Shown here: in pieces, positions 36,512 to 45,660 of the stretch | Layout of the letters: each line of letters begins with the position of its first letter | Position numbering within the stretch: the stretch's first letter is position 1 | Assembly: GCF_000224335.1 (NCBI RefSeq) | Contig: NZ_AFXZ01000047.1 | Coordinates: 16,197-80,196, forward strand | Source: Bizionia argentinensis JUB59 | GTDB taxonomy: Bacteria > Bacteroidota > Bacteroidia > Flavobacteriales > Flavobacteriaceae | Direction: 5' to 3' | Length of the DNA: 64,000 bases | Made by a program: the position numbers and the translations under genes | The notes under the pieces: model-generated | Database searches by the model: none | What the model was told of the DNA's origin: nothing | Seen by the model: only the letters and a program-made list of their open reading frames with translations

Positions 36512-36540
36512 AAAAAGCCACTTGATATAAGTGGCTTTTT
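36512..36540 (-). terminator. Terminator after the ompH pair
   Basis: Minus-strand hairpin: 12-base-pair stem (36512-36523 with 36529-36540), 5-base loop, with a T-run on the minus strand. Lies 22 bases past the distal ompH stop and separates it from murI. Confidence 0.82.
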
Positions 36541-36561
36541 AAAGATTATTTTTAAGAAAGA

Positions 36562-37071
36562 TTAGATGCCTAATTGTTTCTTAACATCGTCTAATAGGTT
36601 TTTACCGTCGGCCATGATAACACCACCACCTTGAGTAGAGTCTAAAACATATTTGAAACCTTGAGCTCTCGCTACTTTTAAAATAGCTGCTTTTGCTTTT
36701 TCAGTAATAGGCTTTAATAAGTCTACTTCTTTCTTTTGCATATCTTGTTGAGCAGTACTACGGTATTGTTGGATATTTTGTTCCATAGTTTGAACTTCAA
36801 CCATACGCTTTTGGTTTTCTTCATCCGTTTTAGTACTCGCTTCAGCTTCGTATTGCTTCATTTTATTTTGATACTCAGTACCCATTGCTCTGATGTCAGC
36901 TTCATAGGTTTTTCCAAGTTTTTCCATTTCAGATTGTGCTGTTGCCATTTCCGGCATAGATTTAATTAAGTCTTGGGTGTTAATGTGCGCAACTTTATCT
37001 TGAGCTTGAGTGAAACTTGTTGCTCCAATGAATAAGGCTGCTGCAAATAAAAGGGTCTTGAAATTTTTCAT
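36562..37071 (-). CDS. OmpH/Skp family periplasmic chaperone (distal copy)
   Basis: Periplasmic chaperone of 169 residues that holds unfolded outer-membrane proteins on their way to BamA. Signal peptide (about 1-23, ending TQAQ), then VAHINTQDLIKSMPEMATAQ and long amphipathic coiled-coil arms (about 40-120). The C-terminal FKYVLDSTQGGGVIM is typical of the Skp body. It is the last gene of the DUF6089-uppS-bamA-ompH-ompH run, 56 bases after the longer copy, and is closed by a terminator. Confidence 0.93.
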   Translation of the reverse strand: MKNFKTLLFAAALFIGATSFTQAQDKVAHINTQDLIKSMPEMATAQSEMEKLGKTYEADIRAMGTEYQNKMKQYEAEASTKTDEENQKRMVEVQTMEQNIQQYRSTAQQDMQKKEVDLLKPITEKAKAAILKVARAQGFKYVLDSTQGGGVIMADGKNLLDDVKKQLGI

Positions 37072-37127
37072 TTTAAAAATAGTATTAATGTGTGTTATAA
37101 ATTTAATTTACTAATTGTTTTTCGCCA

Positions 37128-38144
37128 TCAATCGTCTTCAGGCGTTTCTTCATTTTTGTTATTCCTAGCGTTTTCACGCTCTTCTTTTGCACGTTGTCTT
37201 TCTAATAAAATACGCTGTTTACGTTCTTCTAATTCTTGTTTTCTTTGATCGCGATCTTCTATTTTTTCTTGTCGGCGTTCTTCTGCTATTTGTTCCGGCG
37301 TTTTAGACTCTATATTACTCTGTTTTTTATTGTCTTGCTTTACAGTTGTTTCAACAGGCTCATCTTCGTCAGCATTTGTATCTTGATCGCGAGTATTTAC
37401 GCGTTCTTCTCGTGCTGCATTCCTAGAATCGATAATACTATCCCGACGTTTTTGAGCAGCTAATTTACGCGCTTCACGCTCTTTTAAAATACCTTGTCTA
37501 CGGCTGTCATCTTCCTTTTCTCTAGCCTCTTGCTCTTCGTTAACTTCTATAACTAGGTCCTCACTTTCTGCAGCGCGCTTTTCTGCTTTCGACGTGGCTT
37601 GAGTACGTTTGGACGTTCTTGTTAAGCTTCTGATTACTTGTTCGCTAAAATCGTATCGTTTTGCTGAATAAAGCATCACGACATCGGCAGATTTGTCAAA
37701 TACAAAATCGTACTTCTGTTTTTCTGCGATATCTTGAACTGCTGCAAAAATTTGATCTTGAATGGGTTGGATTAATTGTTTCTTTTGAATCATTAAGTCG
37801 CCATTCGGACCAAAACGTTTTTGCTGATAATCTAGAATTTCAGTTTCTTCAAAAGTAATATCTTCCTCGCGCTCTGTAATCAGCTCTTTAGTTAAAAGTA
37901 CTTTTTCATTACTTAAGTCTTTACGCTTTTGCTCAATACCTCCTAGTTGTTGCTCAATTTCACTTTTCCACTTTTGAACTTTCGATTCTAATTGTGAGGT
38001 TGCTTGTTGATATTCAGGTACGTTTTCAAGTATGTATTCTGTGTCTATATAACCGATTCTTACACCACGTTGTGCAAAACTGGATATGCTTAGCATGAAT
38101 ACGGTCGCCAATAAAAAAAGAACTTTTAATTGTATCTGTTTCAT
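37128..38144 (-). CDS. OmpH/Skp family periplasmic chaperone (long, with charged C-terminal tail)
   Basis: A 338-residue Skp-like protein: signal peptide (about 1-24), RIGYIDTEYILENVPEYQQA and a coiled coil, then the Skp-like body up to about residue 180. From about 185 there is a long Arg/Glu/Lys/Gln-rich helical extension with repeated ERRQEK- and KRRDS-like segments, ending EETPEDD. That tail is absent in ordinary Skp and resembles a charged single alpha-helix. It lies between bamA and the shorter ompH. The body should act as a chaperone; the tail's role is unknown. Confidence 0.88.
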   Translation of the reverse strand: MKQIQLKVLFLLATVFMLSISSFAQRGVRIGYIDTEYILENVPEYQQATSQLESKVQKWKSEIEQQLGGIEQKRKDLSNEKVLLTKELITEREEDITFEETEILDYQQKRFGPNGDLMIQKKQLIQPIQDQIFAAVQDIAEKQKYDFVFDKSADVVMLYSAKRYDFSEQVIRSLTRTSKRTQATSKAEKRAAESEDLVIEVNEEQEAREKEDDSRRQGILKEREARKLAAQKRRDSIIDSRNAAREERVNTRDQDTNADEDEPVETTVKQDNKKQSNIESKTPEQIAEERRQEKIEDRDQRKQELEERKQRILLERQRAKEERENARNNKNEETPEDD

Positions 38145-38305
38145 ATTTTATAATTTATGACATGTAAACTCTAAAACGACAGATATTTTAAATTATTCTA
38201 TCCTTTTTTGAATTGCTGATTTCAAAATTAGGAATTTTAATTTGAAAACAATTTAAATCGGGATTTAAATAATTAATTATGTTAATAGAAAATACCGTGC
38301 CAAAC

Positions 38306-40906
38306 TTAAAATTGTTGACCAATAATAAAGTGAGGCTCCCATCCATTTGCTTTCGTTTCTCCAGGAAGCGAATCAAAACCATAACCAAAATCAATACCTA
38401 ATAAACCAAATGCTGGCATAAAAATACGCACACCTACACCACTAGATCTATATAAATTGAATGGGTTATAATCTTTAAAATCATTATATGATACACCACC
38501 TTCAACAAATCCTAAAACAAATATTTTAGCAGATTGACTCATACTTATAGGATAACGTAGTTCCATAGAGAACTTGTTATAAATAGTACCACCATCATTA
38601 GTTGTGAAATTCTGATCATCTACAGGCTGTAAAGATTGATTTGGATACCCACGAAGCGCAATGGCTTCACGACCATCTAAACTATAACTTCCTAATCCAT
38701 CACCTCCCATAAAGAAACGTTCGAAAGGAATAACACCTCTAGCTTGATTATATGCGCCAAGAAAACCGAACTCTACACTCGATTTTACCACGAGCTTATC
38801 AACTAAATTGATATACCAATCACCCTTCATATTAATTTTATAGAATTCTAACCACTTATAACGTTCTTGATCAATATTACCAACTTGTTTTGCGGCTTGG
38901 TTTCTAATGATTTGAGAATTGTTAGGATCAGCTTGTACCTCCAACCATTGATCACGCTCTACTATAAGTTGATCGTAGTCCACGCCGTTAACTAGTGAGT
39001 ACGGTAAAGATAGTTTAGCACTTACGCTAAAGTTAGATCCTCCCGTAGGGAAAACAGGATCGTTAAAGGTGTTATTTCTAGTTAAGCCAATTGTATAGGC
39101 CAGGTTATTTGAATAACCATCACCAAACGTAAATAACCCAGTATTGTAGTTTTTTAAATTATAATGTTGGAAACTTACTGCTTGAGATAAGGTAAAATAG
39201 TCATCAGGCACTGTTAAACGTTTTGCTAAACCTACTGTTACACCGGTAATATTAAATCGTTTGTCTCTATCAGCATTCCCTGTTCTAGGCTCGTATAAAA
39301 ATTGTGCCGAGTGAGAAATTGAAGTTGAAAACTGAACAGGTTTTTTACCGCCCATCCAAGGTTCTGTAAACGAGAAACTATAGGTTTGGTAAAAACGACT
39401 TGCTTGTAAACGCAAGGCTAATTTTTGACCATCACCACGAGGTACTGGCTTATAAGCATCCGTATTAAAAATGTTTTTTAATGAGAAGTTGTTAAATGAT
39501 AACCCTAAAGTACCAATAAAACCACCACCGCCATAACCACCTTGCAGCTCTACTTGGCTAGACCCAGTTTCAACTACGCCATACTCTAAATCAATAGTAC
39601 CTTCGTTAGGGTTTGGGTTGTTAAAGTTGGTTGCCATCTGTTCGGCATCAAAATACCCTAGTTGACTTAATTCACGAATGGTACGCATAACATTAGCTTT
39701 ACTATACAATTGTCCCGGTCTAGTGTGTAACTCACGGTATATAACGCGGTCATTAGTAACATCATTACCCACTACTGAAACACTATTAAAATAGACAGGC
39801 TTACCTTCAGAAATTCTAATTTCCATATCAATAACATTACCAACTGTATTTGTTTCTACCGGATTAATTGTAGAAAATAAATAACCGTTGTTTTGATATA
39901 GGTTGGTAATATCTACAGCGTCAGGTTTAGTGTGGTCTGCAATACGTTTCTCTAAAAGTACGCCGTTATAAATATCGCCTTTATTAATTCGAAGAATTCG
40001 TTTTAATTGTTCGTCGTTATAAATAGTATTTCCAATAAATGATATATCACCAAAATAATATAATTCACCTTCTTCTACTGTAATATCAATAGCAATATTT
40101 TTATTATCAATGTGCGTTATAGAATCTGATATGACACGAGCATCACGATAGCCGTTCTCCTTAAATTTGTCTATAACACTTTCTAAATCTTCTTTATAAT
40201 CAGCTTTTATGTATTTGGAACGTTTTAAAATACGAATGAAACTTTTCTGTTTCGTATTCTTCATGGCTTTTCTCAACTTCGAGTCAGCAATAGCTTCGTT
40301 TCCATTGAAATTAATTTCGCTCACTTTTACTTTTTTGCCTTTATCAATGCTTAAAGACATATTAACAGCTGCACGATTGATAGAATCTTGAACCTCTGTT
40401 GTTGTAATAATAACTTTGGTGTTATAAAAACCATCCTTTTGGTATTTATTAGTCAAGTAGTTTTTGGTGGTCGTTATAAGGTTTTCAGTTACTTTTACAC
40501 CTTCCTGTAAATTATTTTCGGAAATAATGTCTTTCTTTTTAGATTTCTTAATTCCTTCTATTTCCAAAGTCTTTAATTGCGGTAAATCAAATAGGCGAAT
40601 TTCAAGAAATGCCGCATTGTCTTCGGTTTTTAAAAGATATATGTTAATATCTCTGAATAAATTAGATTTCCAAAGTTTACGAATGGCTTCACTAATTTTA
40701 TCTCCTGGAATAATAATTTCTTCACCTTTTCGAAGTCCCGAATAGGTTACAATAGTTTGAGCACTAAAATGCGTATCACCTGTAACGGAAATATCACCCA
40801 CGGTGTATTTCTTGCCTGTTGGCGCCGGTTGTAACTCCTGTGCTTGAGTGTTTGAACTGCTTACTAAAAATAAAAAAGTAAATACTGCTGCTATATAAGT
40901 TTTCAA
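38306..40906 (-). CDS. bamA: Outer membrane assembly factor BamA
   Basis: Essential Omp85 protein that inserts beta-barrels into the outer membrane. From the chosen start there are 866 residues: signal peptide MKTYIAAVFTFLFLVSSS, five POTRA domains (about 30-440), and a C-terminal 16-strand barrel with VGVRIFMPAFGLLGIDFGYG and the terminal FIIGQQF. The start is taken as TTG at 40906, 10 bases after the uppS stop; the frame continues open a further 180 bases into uppS, but starting there (ATG 40984 or before) would put the signal peptide far inside the protein. ompH genes follow on the same strand. Confidence 0.93.
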   Translation of the reverse strand: MKTYIAAVFTFLFLVSSSNTQAQELQPAPTGKKYTVGDISVTGDTHFSAQTIVTYSGLRKGEEIIIPGDKISEAIRKLWKSNLFRDINIYLLKTEDNAAFLEIRLFDLPQLKTLEIEGIKKSKKKDIISENNLQEGVKVTENLITTTKNYLTNKYQKDGFYNTKVIITTTEVQDSINRAAVNMSLSIDKGKKVKVSEINFNGNEAIADSKLRKAMKNTKQKSFIRILKRSKYIKADYKEDLESVIDKFKENGYRDARVISDSITHIDNKNIAIDITVEEGELYYFGDISFIGNTIYNDEQLKRILRINKGDIYNGVLLEKRIADHTKPDAVDITNLYQNNGYLFSTINPVETNTVGNVIDMEIRISEGKPVYFNSVSVVGNDVTNDRVIYRELHTRPGQLYSKANVMRTIRELSQLGYFDAEQMATNFNNPNPNEGTIDLEYGVVETGSSQVELQGGYGGGGFIGTLGLSFNNFSLKNIFNTDAYKPVPRGDGQKLALRLQASRFYQTYSFSFTEPWMGGKKPVQFSTSISHSAQFLYEPRTGNADRDKRFNITGVTVGLAKRLTVPDDYFTLSQAVSFQHYNLKNYNTGLFTFGDGYSNNLAYTIGLTRNNTFNDPVFPTGGSNFSVSAKLSLPYSLVNGVDYDQLIVERDQWLEVQADPNNSQIIRNQAAKQVGNIDQERYKWLEFYKINMKGDWYINLVDKLVVKSSVEFGFLGAYNQARGVIPFERFFMGGDGLGSYSLDGREAIALRGYPNQSLQPVDDQNFTTNDGGTIYNKFSMELRYPISMSQSAKIFVLGFVEGGVSYNDFKDYNPFNLYRSSGVGVRIFMPAFGLLGIDFGYGFDSLPGETKANGWEPHFIIGQQF

Positions 40907-40916
40907 TGATGTGATA

Positions 40917-41657
40917 TTAATGGAGTTGTTCACTTGTTTTCCCAAATCGTCGTTCTCTTTTTTGATATTCAATAATTGCTTCATACAAATGGTCCTTGGT
41001 GAAATCGGGCCAAAGCACTTTTGTAAAATAAAATTCAGCGTATGCAATTTGCCATAACAGGAAATTACTAATGCGCTGCTCACCACTGGTTCTAATAAGC
41101 AAATCTACGTCTGGTAAATTTTGCGTGTAAAGATGCTCATTTATAACTGATTCATCAATATTTTCTAGAGAAATTATATTATTTTTAACTTTAAGACTTA
41201 TTTCTTTAACCGTATTTATTAATTCTTCGCGTGAGCCGTAACTCAATGCTAGCGTTAAACACATGCGTTTGTTGCCTTTAGTCTTATCTATAACTTCTAG
41301 TAATTCGCTATGTGCTTTTTTGGGTAATGATTCCAAACAGCCAATAGCAGTTAAACGAATATCGTGTTTTTGAAGTGTTTTGATTTCTTTTTTTAAGGAA
41401 GAAACCAAAAGTTTCATAAGTGTTTTTACTTCCAGTTTCGGGCGATTCCAATTTTCGGTTGAAAACGCGTAAAGGGTTAAGTTTTCAATACCCAGTTCAG
41501 CAGCTGTTTCAACAGTTTCTCTAACCGATTTGGTCCCGTTTTCATGACCAATACTTCGTAAAAATCCTTTCTGTTTTGCCCAACGTCCGTTGCCATCCAT
41601 AATTATGGCAATGTGTTTAGGTAGATAGTCGGTATGTATAGTGTCTTTTAAATTCAC
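40917..41657 (-). CDS. uppS: Isoprenyl transferase / undecaprenyl diphosphate synthase
   Basis: cis-Prenyltransferase that makes the C55 carrier for peptidoglycan and glycan export. 246 residues from the GTG start at 41657. The catalytic Asp is in IAIIMDGNGRWAKQKG (about residue 21); other conserved sites are TLYAFSTENWNRP and LLIRTSGEQRISNFLLWQ. The frame remains open for 24 codons further into the DUF6089 gene, but those residues do not resemble UppS and overlap that gene's end. GTG begins 2 bases after the DUF6089 stop; bamA follows 10 bases later. Confidence 0.95.
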   Translation of the reverse strand: MNLKDTIHTDYLPKHIAIIMDGNGRWAKQKGFLRSIGHENGTKSVRETVETAAELGIENLTLYAFSTENWNRPKLEVKTLMKLLVSSLKKEIKTLQKHDIRLTAIGCLESLPKKAHSELLEVIDKTKGNKRMCLTLALSYGSREELINTVKEISLKVKNNIISLENIDESVINEHLYTQNLPDVDLLIRTSGEQRISNFLLWQIAYAEFYFTKVLWPDFTKDHLYEAIIEYQKRERRFGKTSEQLH

Positions 41658-41659
41658 GG

Positions 41660-42349
41660 TTAAAATATGCAGAAACACGGTTTTCTGCCAAATGTATAGG
41701 TTAAGGTAATGCCTGTAAACATATACCAATCGTTGTTGTTTGTGTTACCAAAAGCTGATGATGCATTGGCGTCGTAATTTGGAACACTGCCATCCAATTC
41801 ATCCGAAAAAGTATAACGGGCACCAATTTCTGCAGCAATAATAAAATTTCCTAAAGCATTAGTTTTAAAACCCAAAACCATAGGAATACCATAAGCGTAG
41901 CTCGAGGTGTTTCCGTCTCTTATTTGTCCGTTTTTAAGGATTTGAAAGTTGTCATGATAAGCAACAGATAATCCAGAGTATATATAAGGTGTAGCTTTTA
42001 AACGGTCGTCATGTAAATCCCAGTCGAAAAAAGTAAATTCTAAACCCACGGAAGCTTCAATAATATCATTTTTAAAACTGAAATCTCGCTCTTGACGTCT
42101 TGGGTCATCAGATTTTAAATCTCTTCCTTCTAGTTCAGTATATATTACAGATGCTCTAAAAGCATGTCTCGGACTTCTATTCCATTTATAAATAGCACCA
42201 ACTGCTGGTTTATTAGGCGCTATGTACTTGGTGCTACCAACATCTCCAATAAAATTACTGCCGCCAAGAAATACACCGATTTCATGGGTTTGTGCTTGGC
42301 AGAAGTGACTGCTTAAAATTAGTAAGAGTACGGTGGTTAAATACCTCAT
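41660..42349 (-). CDS. DUF6089 family outer-membrane beta-barrel protein
   Basis: 229 residues with signal peptide (about 1-20, ending CQAQ) and a strand-rich outer-membrane barrel: GVFLGGSNFIGDVGSTKYI, ATPYIYSGLSVAYHD and a C-terminal FTGITLTYTFGRK. Matches the DUF6089 family, which in Bacteroidota sits just before uppS and bamA. Its function is not known; the position suggests an outer-membrane biogenesis or structural role (inference). First gene of the envelope unit, preceded by a promoter-like element. Confidence 0.85.
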   Translation of the reverse strand: MRYLTTVLLLILSSHFCQAQTHEIGVFLGGSNFIGDVGSTKYIAPNKPAVGAIYKWNRSPRHAFRASVIYTELEGRDLKSDDPRRQERDFSFKNDIIEASVGLEFTFFDWDLHDDRLKATPYIYSGLSVAYHDNFQILKNGQIRDGNTSSYAYGIPMVLGFKTNALGNFIIAAEIGARYTFSDELDGSVPNYDANASSAFGNTNNNDWYMFTGITLTYTFGRKPCFCIF

Positions 42350-42366
42350 AAACGTTCAAAAGTTTG

Positions 42367-42399
42367 CAAATATAATAAACTATGATTAGCCTATAACAA
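42367..42399 (-). promoter_or_regulatory. Promoter of the DUF6089-uppS-bamA-ompH unit
   Basis: On the minus strand, TTG (42397-42399), a 22-base spacer, then TATATTTG (42367-42374), ending 17 bases before the ATG. Within the usual spacing range. Confidence 0.6.
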
Positions 42400-42449
42400 T
42401 TTGATTCAAAATGTATTTCAATTAAACTGATTTTAAATAAAATTATTGT

Positions 42450-43331
42450 TTAATTACGTTTGTCTTCTCCCCAAAGTAGTTTTTTTCTTAAGGTATCTAA
42501 AAAGCTTTCTTCTAATAATTCTATCATTTTTATCGTGAATGGTGCTTTTTTAATAGTAATAATTGTCTCGTTGGATAAGGTAGTAATTCTAGAATCTAAT
42601 GAGACTAAAAAGTTGTCTTCCCTGCCATTTACTTTTAACTTAACTTCCGTTGAATCCTTTACTACTAAAGGACGCGCGCTTAAATTATGAGGGGAAATAG
42701 GAGTGATGACAAGGCTATTGGTATCAGGCGTAATTACTGGTCCACCACAGCTTAACGAATAACCTGTTGAACCGGTTGGTGTGGAAACAATCAGTCCGTC
42801 GCTCCAGTAGGATGTTAAATATTCATCATTTAATCGGGTTTCAACCGAAATCATGGAAGTCGTGTTTTTCCGACTAACAGCTATTTCGTTTAAAGCAAAG
42901 TTGTAGGTGTCGAATGCTGAAACTTTCGGAAACGTATCAATAACTAATAAATGGCGCTCCGATATTCTATAAGCTTTATTAAAAATCGCATCTAATGATG
43001 GAATAATCAGTTGGTTTTGTATAGTTGCTAAAAAACCTAACCTACCAGTGTTAACACCAATTACGGGAATGTTTAAATCGTGAACATATGTTACAGCCCT
43101 TAGAATAGTGCCATCGCCACCGATGCTGATCAGTAAATCGAAGCTCGGATCTAAAGTATCGGTGATCTTGGTGAAATTGAATTCTGAAGGTTTTTTTTCT
43201 TGAATTTTCTCATTAAACTCGGCTATTAGAAAAACTGAAACGCCTTCTCTATTATTTAAATAATGTAAAATAACAACCAGTGCTTCTTCAGTATTAGAAT
43301 TAAAGGCTTGACCAAAAATGGCTATTTTCAT
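42450..43331 (-). CDS. nadK: NAD kinase
   Basis: Phosphorylates NAD to NADP; cytoplasmic. The 293 residues contain GGDGTILRAV (about 70-79), NTGRLGFLA (about 101-109) and the NAD-binding TPTGSTGYSLSCGGP (about 180-194). It starts 4 bases after the CBS-domain gene on the same strand and probably shares its transcript. The C-terminal tail after about 275 is Lys/Arg-rich and unremarkable. Confidence 0.96.
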   Translation of the reverse strand: MKIAIFGQAFNSNTEEALVVILHYLNNREGVSVFLIAEFNEKIQEKKPSEFNFTKITDTLDPSFDLLISIGGDGTILRAVTYVHDLNIPVIGVNTGRLGFLATIQNQLIIPSLDAIFNKAYRISERHLLVIDTFPKVSAFDTYNFALNEIAVSRKNTTSMISVETRLNDEYLTSYWSDGLIVSTPTGSTGYSLSCGGPVITPDTNSLVITPISPHNLSARPLVVKDSTEVKLKVNGREDNFLVSLDSRITTLSNETIITIKKAPFTIKMIELLEESFLDTLRKKLLWGEDKRN

Positions 43332-43335
43332 TGAA

Positions 43336-43995
43336 TTATATATTTAAGTACTTATTTAAATAGTCAGATCGGTCTTTTAGGCTCTGCATATAACTGTCCT
43401 CTTCATGACCTGAAATAATATTATAACTGTAACGTCTAAAAGTTTGCATGATATCATTAAGTCCAGTATTCCCAATTTTTAAGGTAACTTGAACCAAATC
43501 CATCTCGGATTTTGAAATAAATGCACCCAATAATTTTCCGTTGTTAGATTCTACAATTTGACTTATTTCACTAAAGGAATAATCAATCAGTCCTTTTTCA
43601 ATAACCAAAATACCGCCAGCTTCAGCAAAAAATGGCGTTTCATTAAACAAGCCTATAACATCATTTAATTCATAATATCCTTTATAGTTGTTGCTAATGT
43701 CTAGAATAGGCATGATATTGCTGTTGTTTTGGGCAAAAGCCTCGAGTACATCCAGCCAATTAGTGTCGTCTCGAACAAAAAAGCCTTCAATAGCATGTGT
43801 TTGATCGGCAATTATTTCTTGTTTTTCAAAACAATAAACGTCTGTTTCAGACATACACCCCAAGTATAAACCATCGGCGGTCTGAATTGGAATATGGGAA
43901 TACGTTAGCTGATTAAATAGCATTTGTAAATCACCAATTTTATCGGTGCTGAACAAAGGCTTTATATCGTTAATAACAAATTCATGTAAATTCAT
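43336..43995 (-). CDS. CBS-domain protein with ACT-like C-terminus
   Basis: Cytoplasmic protein of 219 residues. Two CBS motifs fill about residues 1-140 (first IQTADGLYLGCMSETDVYCF; second NIMPILDISNNYKGYYELND), followed by a C-terminal ACT-like region (about 145-210: VQVTLKIGNTGLNDIMQTF). CBS pairs usually bind adenine nucleotides. It is 4 bases upstream of nadK, so an adenylate-sensing link to NADP synthesis is possible, but this is by context only. Confidence 0.82.
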   Translation of the reverse strand: MNLHEFVINDIKPLFSTDKIGDLQMLFNQLTYSHIPIQTADGLYLGCMSETDVYCFEKQEIIADQTHAIEGFFVRDDTNWLDVLEAFAQNNSNIMPILDISNNYKGYYELNDVIGLFNETPFFAEAGGILVIEKGLIDYSFSEISQIVESNNGKLLGAFISKSEMDLVQVTLKIGNTGLNDIMQTFRRYSYNIISGHEEDSYMQSLKDRSDYLNKYLNI

Positions 43996-44057
43996 ATTGT
44001 GTTTTTTGTTATTTGCAAATTAATTAAAAAATACTATAATACCGGTAGTTGAGTTTG

Positions 44058-44065
44058 TATTTTTG
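44058..44065 (+). promoter_or_regulatory. Putative -7 box for pdxJ
   Basis: TATTTTTG, 19 bases before the pdxJ ATG. A TTG at the expected -33 distance is not clear. Confidence 0.45.
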
Positions 44066-44084
44066 TAAATCAAATGTATAGGAA

Positions 44085-44798
44085 ATGACAAAGCTAAGTG
44101 TAAATATAAATAAGATTGCAACTTTACGAAATTCGCGAGGTGGCGATTTACCAAATGTAGTTCAATTTGCAAAAGATGTGCAGCGTTTTGGTGCAGAAGG
44201 AGTTACTATTCACCCAAGACCTGATGAGCGTCATATTCGGTACCAGGATGCATACGATTTAAAGCCCGAAGTGTACACGGAATATAATATTGAAGGCAAT
44301 CCAATTGATAAATTTATGGCAATGGTTTTAGAAATAAAGCCAACGCAAGTTACTCTAGTGCCCGATTCGGTGGATGCACTTACCAGTAATGCCGGTTGGG
44401 ATACCGTAAAACATAAAGGTTTTTTAATTGAAGTGATTCAGGAATTCAAAAATAACGGAATTCGTACCTCTATTTTTGTCGATCCTGTTTTAAAGCAAAT
44501 TGAAGGCGCCAAAGAAACAGGTACTGATCGGATTGAATTGTACACCGAAGCTTTTGCAGATGAATATAATTTAGGAAATAAAAAAGGCATTTTGCCATAC
44601 ACCGAATGTGCAGATTTAGCCGATAGTCTAGGTTTAGGGATTAATGCTGGTCACGACCTATCATTGGATAACATTCAGTTTTTTAAAGAAAATATGCCTA
44701 ACTTATTGGAAGTTTCTATCGGTCATGCATTGATTTCAGAAAGTCTGTATTTAGGGGTGGAAAATGTAATTCAAATGTATTTGCAGAAACTGAAATAA
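44085..44798 (+). CDS. pdxJ: Pyridoxine 5'-phosphate synthase PdxJ
   Basis: TIM-barrel enzyme condensing 3-amino-2-oxopropyl phosphate with deoxyxylulose 5-phosphate to pyridoxine phosphate (DXP-dependent vitamin B6 route). The 237 residues include NINKIATLRNSRGG, the phosphate/His site EGVTIHPRPDERHI, and late strand GINAGHDLS. Length and motifs match the family. Upstream of it is a promoter-like box; the hydrolase gene follows 50 bases later. Confidence 0.96.
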   Translation: MTKLSVNINKIATLRNSRGGDLPNVVQFAKDVQRFGAEGVTIHPRPDERHIRYQDAYDLKPEVYTEYNIEGNPIDKFMAMVLEIKPTQVTLVPDSVDALTSNAGWDTVKHKGFLIEVIQEFKNNGIRTSIFVDPVLKQIEGAKETGTDRIELYTEAFADEYNLGNKKGILPYTECADLADSLGLGINAGHDLSLDNIQFFKENMPNLLEVSIGHALISESLYLGVENVIQMYLQKLK

Positions 44799-44848
44799 GT
44801 TTGCCATTGGCAGTTTAGTAAAATATTAATAAAAATAGTAGTGCATTC

Positions 44849-45625
44849 GTGAAAAATTCAAACAAATTATATTCTAATATTATTGGTAAAGGGAAACCTT
44901 TTATTATTCTCCATGGTTTTTTAGGCATGGGTGATAATTGGAAAAGTCTAGGAAGTCAGTTTGCCGAGAAAGGCTATGAAGTACATTTAGTAGATCAGCG
45001 TAATCATGGACGTAGTTTTCATGACTCCGATTTTAGTTATGATGTTTTATCAGCCGATTTAAAAAACTATTGTGATACACATAACTTATCTAGTGTAGTG
45101 CTTTTAGGGCATTCAATGGGTGGGAAAACGGCCATGTTATTTGCGGCTCAGTTTCCAGAGATGGTTTCTAAATTACTGATTGCCGATATTTCACCTCGTT
45201 TTTATCCAATACATCATGATGCGATTTTAGAAGGTTTAGGTCAACTAGATTTTTCCGAATTAAAAAGTCGCGGAGCTGCCGATAAGGTCATGGCAAAATA
45301 TGTATCCGATGTTGGAACTCGCCAGTTTTTACTTAAAAACCTATATTGGAAAGAAAAAGGACAACTTGCTTTACGTATGAATTTAGAAGTTTTAACCGAT
45401 AGAGTCGAGGAAGTTGGCGATCCGCTTCCGGCTTTCGCTAAATTTGAAGGCGATACCTTATTTTTACGTGGCGATAAATCTGAATATATTAGCAGCCAAG
45501 ACGAAGAGATTATTAACGCGCATTTTCCAAAAGCGAATATTGTAACCATTTCAAATGCAGGACATTGGTTGCATGCCGAAAACCCCGAAGAATTTTATGA
45601 AGCTGTGATGACATTTTTGTCTTAA
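44849..45625 (+). CDS. Alpha/beta hydrolase (YbfF-like esterase)
   Basis: 258-residue alpha/beta-fold hydrolase. Nucleophile elbow GHSMGG (about 88-93), oxyanion region HGFLGMGDNW, late acid in the FLRGDKSEYIS region, and catalytic His in NAGHWLHAENP. Resembles YbfF-type esterases, with the QRNHGRS motif after strand 4. Start is GTG at 44849; no ATG precedes in frame near the conserved region. Substrate unknown. Confidence 0.9.
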   Translation: MKNSNKLYSNIIGKGKPFIILHGFLGMGDNWKSLGSQFAEKGYEVHLVDQRNHGRSFHDSDFSYDVLSADLKNYCDTHNLSSVVLLGHSMGGKTAMLFAAQFPEMVSKLLIADISPRFYPIHHDAILEGLGQLDFSELKSRGAADKVMAKYVSDVGTRQFLLKNLYWKEKGQLALRMNLEVLTDRVEEVGDPLPAFAKFEGDTLFLRGDKSEYISSQDEEIINAHFPKANIVTISNAGHWLHAENPEEFYEAVMTFLS

Positions 45626-45660
45626 GTCACATGTATAATAACCTTCAAAATAAATAAACT

